From assembly GCA_002104945.1 (NCBI GenBank), contig MCFH01000049.1, positions 357,780 through 421,779 of the forward strand: a stretch of DNA of 64,000 bases, in the 5' to 3' direction. A program made the translations under genes and the position numbers. The notes under the pieces were generated by a model, which saw only the letters and a list, made by a program, of their open reading frames with translations, had not been told where the DNA came from and did no database searches. Positions 62,539 to 64,000 of the stretch are shown piece by piece. This DNA comes from Piromyces finnis (Eukaryota > Neocallimastigomycota > Neocallimastigomycetes > Neocallimastigales > Neocallimastigaceae). Every line of letters begins with the position of its first letter. The stretch's first letter is position 1.

Positions 62539-64000
62539 ACATAAGAAATAATGTATATAGAGAAAATTAATATATCCATTCATTTAGTAGTATTATATCT
62601 TAATGCCTTTTATTAAAAATATATCTTTTTATTATTAAGTTATGATTAATATGAATTTATGTTATTAAGAATACAATGAAAATAAAATATAAAATTTTTG
62701 AAGTATTATAATAAACAGTAAAAAAAAAAAAAAAAGAAAAAAATTAATTATTATTTAGATAATATAAATAACTATAATATTTTTTATTTATACAATGACT
62801 CTATTATTAAGAAGGAATTATAATTTTATTTTTTTAATCTTTATAATAAGAAAAAAAAAAGAAAGAGAAAATAGTTGTAAATTGTTAAAAAAGATAAATT
62901 ATTGAAATTTAAAGTTTTTATAGAATATATTTGAGTAATAAAAATTGTATGATGAATTAGTAATTTAATAATTATTCTAATTTTTGACGATTTTAGCCAG
63001 AAGAAATTCGACCTCTGCCATTATATATATTAATTACCGTGTAACTTTTTTTTTTTGTTATTTAAATGATATCAATTACTTTATTAATAAATTTTTACTT
63101 TTTTATAATAATAATAAAAATTTATTATATTATTATTATAAAAAAAAAAGTAAAAATTATTATAAAATAATTGATATCATTTAAATAACAAAAAAAAAAA
63201 AGTTACACGGTAATTAATATATATAATGGCAGAGGTCGAATTTCTTCTGGCTAAAATCGTCAAAAATTTAGAATAATTATTTAAATTACTAATTCATCAT
63301 ACAATTTTTATTACTCAAATATATTCTATATAAAAACTTTAAATTTCATAATTTATCTTTTTTTAACAATTTACAACTATTTCTCTTCTTTTTTTTTTCT
63401 TATTAAAAGATTAAAAAAATAAATTATAATTCCTTCTTAATAATAGAGTCATTGTATAATAAAAAATATTATAGTTATTTATATTATCTAAATAATAATT
63501 AATTTTTTTCTTTTTTTTTTTTTTACTGTTTATTATAATACTTCAAAATTTTATATTTTATTTTCATTGTATTCTTAATAACATAAATTCATATTAATCA
63601 TAACTTAATAATAAAAAGATATATTTTTAATAAAAGGCATTAAGATATATACTACTAAATGAATGGATATATTAATTTCTCTATATACATTATTTCTTAT
63701 GTTGTTACTTTGACTATTACTTTGACTATTACTATTACTATTACTATTACTATTACTATTACTTTGACTATTACTATTACTATTACTATACTATTACTAT
63801 TACTATTACTATTACTATTACTATTACTTTGACTATTACTATTACTATACTATTACTATTATTATTACTATTACTTTACTATTACTATTACTTTACTATT
63901 ACTATTACTATTACTATTACTATTACTATTACTATTACTATTACTATTACTATTACTATTACTATTACTTTGACTATTACTATTACTATTACTATTACTA
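62250..64000. repeat. long palindrome, arms at least 877 bp
   Basis: The sequence from about 63124 to the window end is the reverse complement of about 62250-63123. Checked pairs: CCTCTGCCA/TGGCAGAGG, GTAACAACATAAG (62533) / CTTATGTTGTTAC (63706), the AATGAATGGATATATTAA block and the microsatellite itself. Differences found are mainly one-base indels in short runs. There is essentially no spacer. Confidence 0.93.

Noticed and set aside
62077-62583. Long ORFs of Val-Ile, Thr-Ile and Tyr repeats on both strands
   Set aside because: They are translations of the (TAATAG)n microsatellite; open in many frames and without any start context or complexity.
62110-64000. Palindrome as the terminal hairpin of a linear plasmid or virus
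   Set aside because: No replication or capsid genes lie nearby and the arms are simple repeats and intergenic A/T; artefact or local inverted duplication is simpler.

Overview
The window is a very AT-rich piece of eukaryotic nuclear DNA. Intergenic and intron sequence is almost only A and T with long homopolymers and short tandem repeats, and the coding exons are islands of higher GC. Genes carry GT-AG introns, up to 16 in one gene. A secreted protein with a fungal cellulose-binding module (CBM1), two bacterial-type genes (a ZinT zinc protein and a sodium:neurotransmitter-type symporter) and the base composition together point to an anaerobic gut fungus (Neocallimastigomycota). That assignment is an inference.

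Layout. 1-10.6 kb: a WD40-propeller inositol polyphosphate 5-phosphatase (minus) and protein phosphatase 5 with TPRs (plus). 10.8-17.0 kb: a full-length non-LTR retrotransposon (LINE) with a 13-bp target-site duplication (TSD), inserted into the 3' end of an older relative. 17.3-22.6 kb: three housekeeping genes on minus, namely ribosomal protein eL13, the nuclear cap-binding subunit NCBP2/CBC20 and the rRNA-processing protein EFG1. 23.9-35.5 kb: a BRD7/BRD9-like bromodomain protein and the mitochondrial Rho GTPase Miro/Gem1 (plus). 38.6-40.4 kb: a secreted, probably GPI-anchored protein with two almost identical tandem ZinT domains (minus). 42.4-54.1 kb: a Ty1/copia element broken by a short A-tailed SINE-like insertion and by a complete Ty3/gypsy chromodomain element. 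54.9-55.3 kb: a truncated LINE copy. 55.8-57.3 kb: the CBM1 protein with a Thr-rich repeat linker (minus). 58.9-60.4 kb: a symporter gene with two one-base frameshifts. 62.1-64.0 kb: a hexanucleotide microsatellite inside a long, nearly perfect palindrome that runs to the window end.

How the parts relate. The single-copy genes are ordinary conserved eukaryotic genes with no operon-like logic. The mobile-element cluster is the most informative part: LTR pairs look identical and TSDs are exact, so order of insertion can be read directly (copia first, then the SINE-like element and gypsy into it). The two LTR elements appear to prime reverse transcription in different ways: copia from an internal tRNA-Lys(CUU) site, gypsy from its own transcript start as in Tf1. 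The SINE-like element shares a segment with the 3' end of the resident LINE, which suggests a LINE/SINE pair. The last 5 kb shows one-base homopolymer differences and a fold-back structure, so assembly error has to be considered there. Exon boundaries were joined by eye from reading frame and splice signals; no alignment or search was run.
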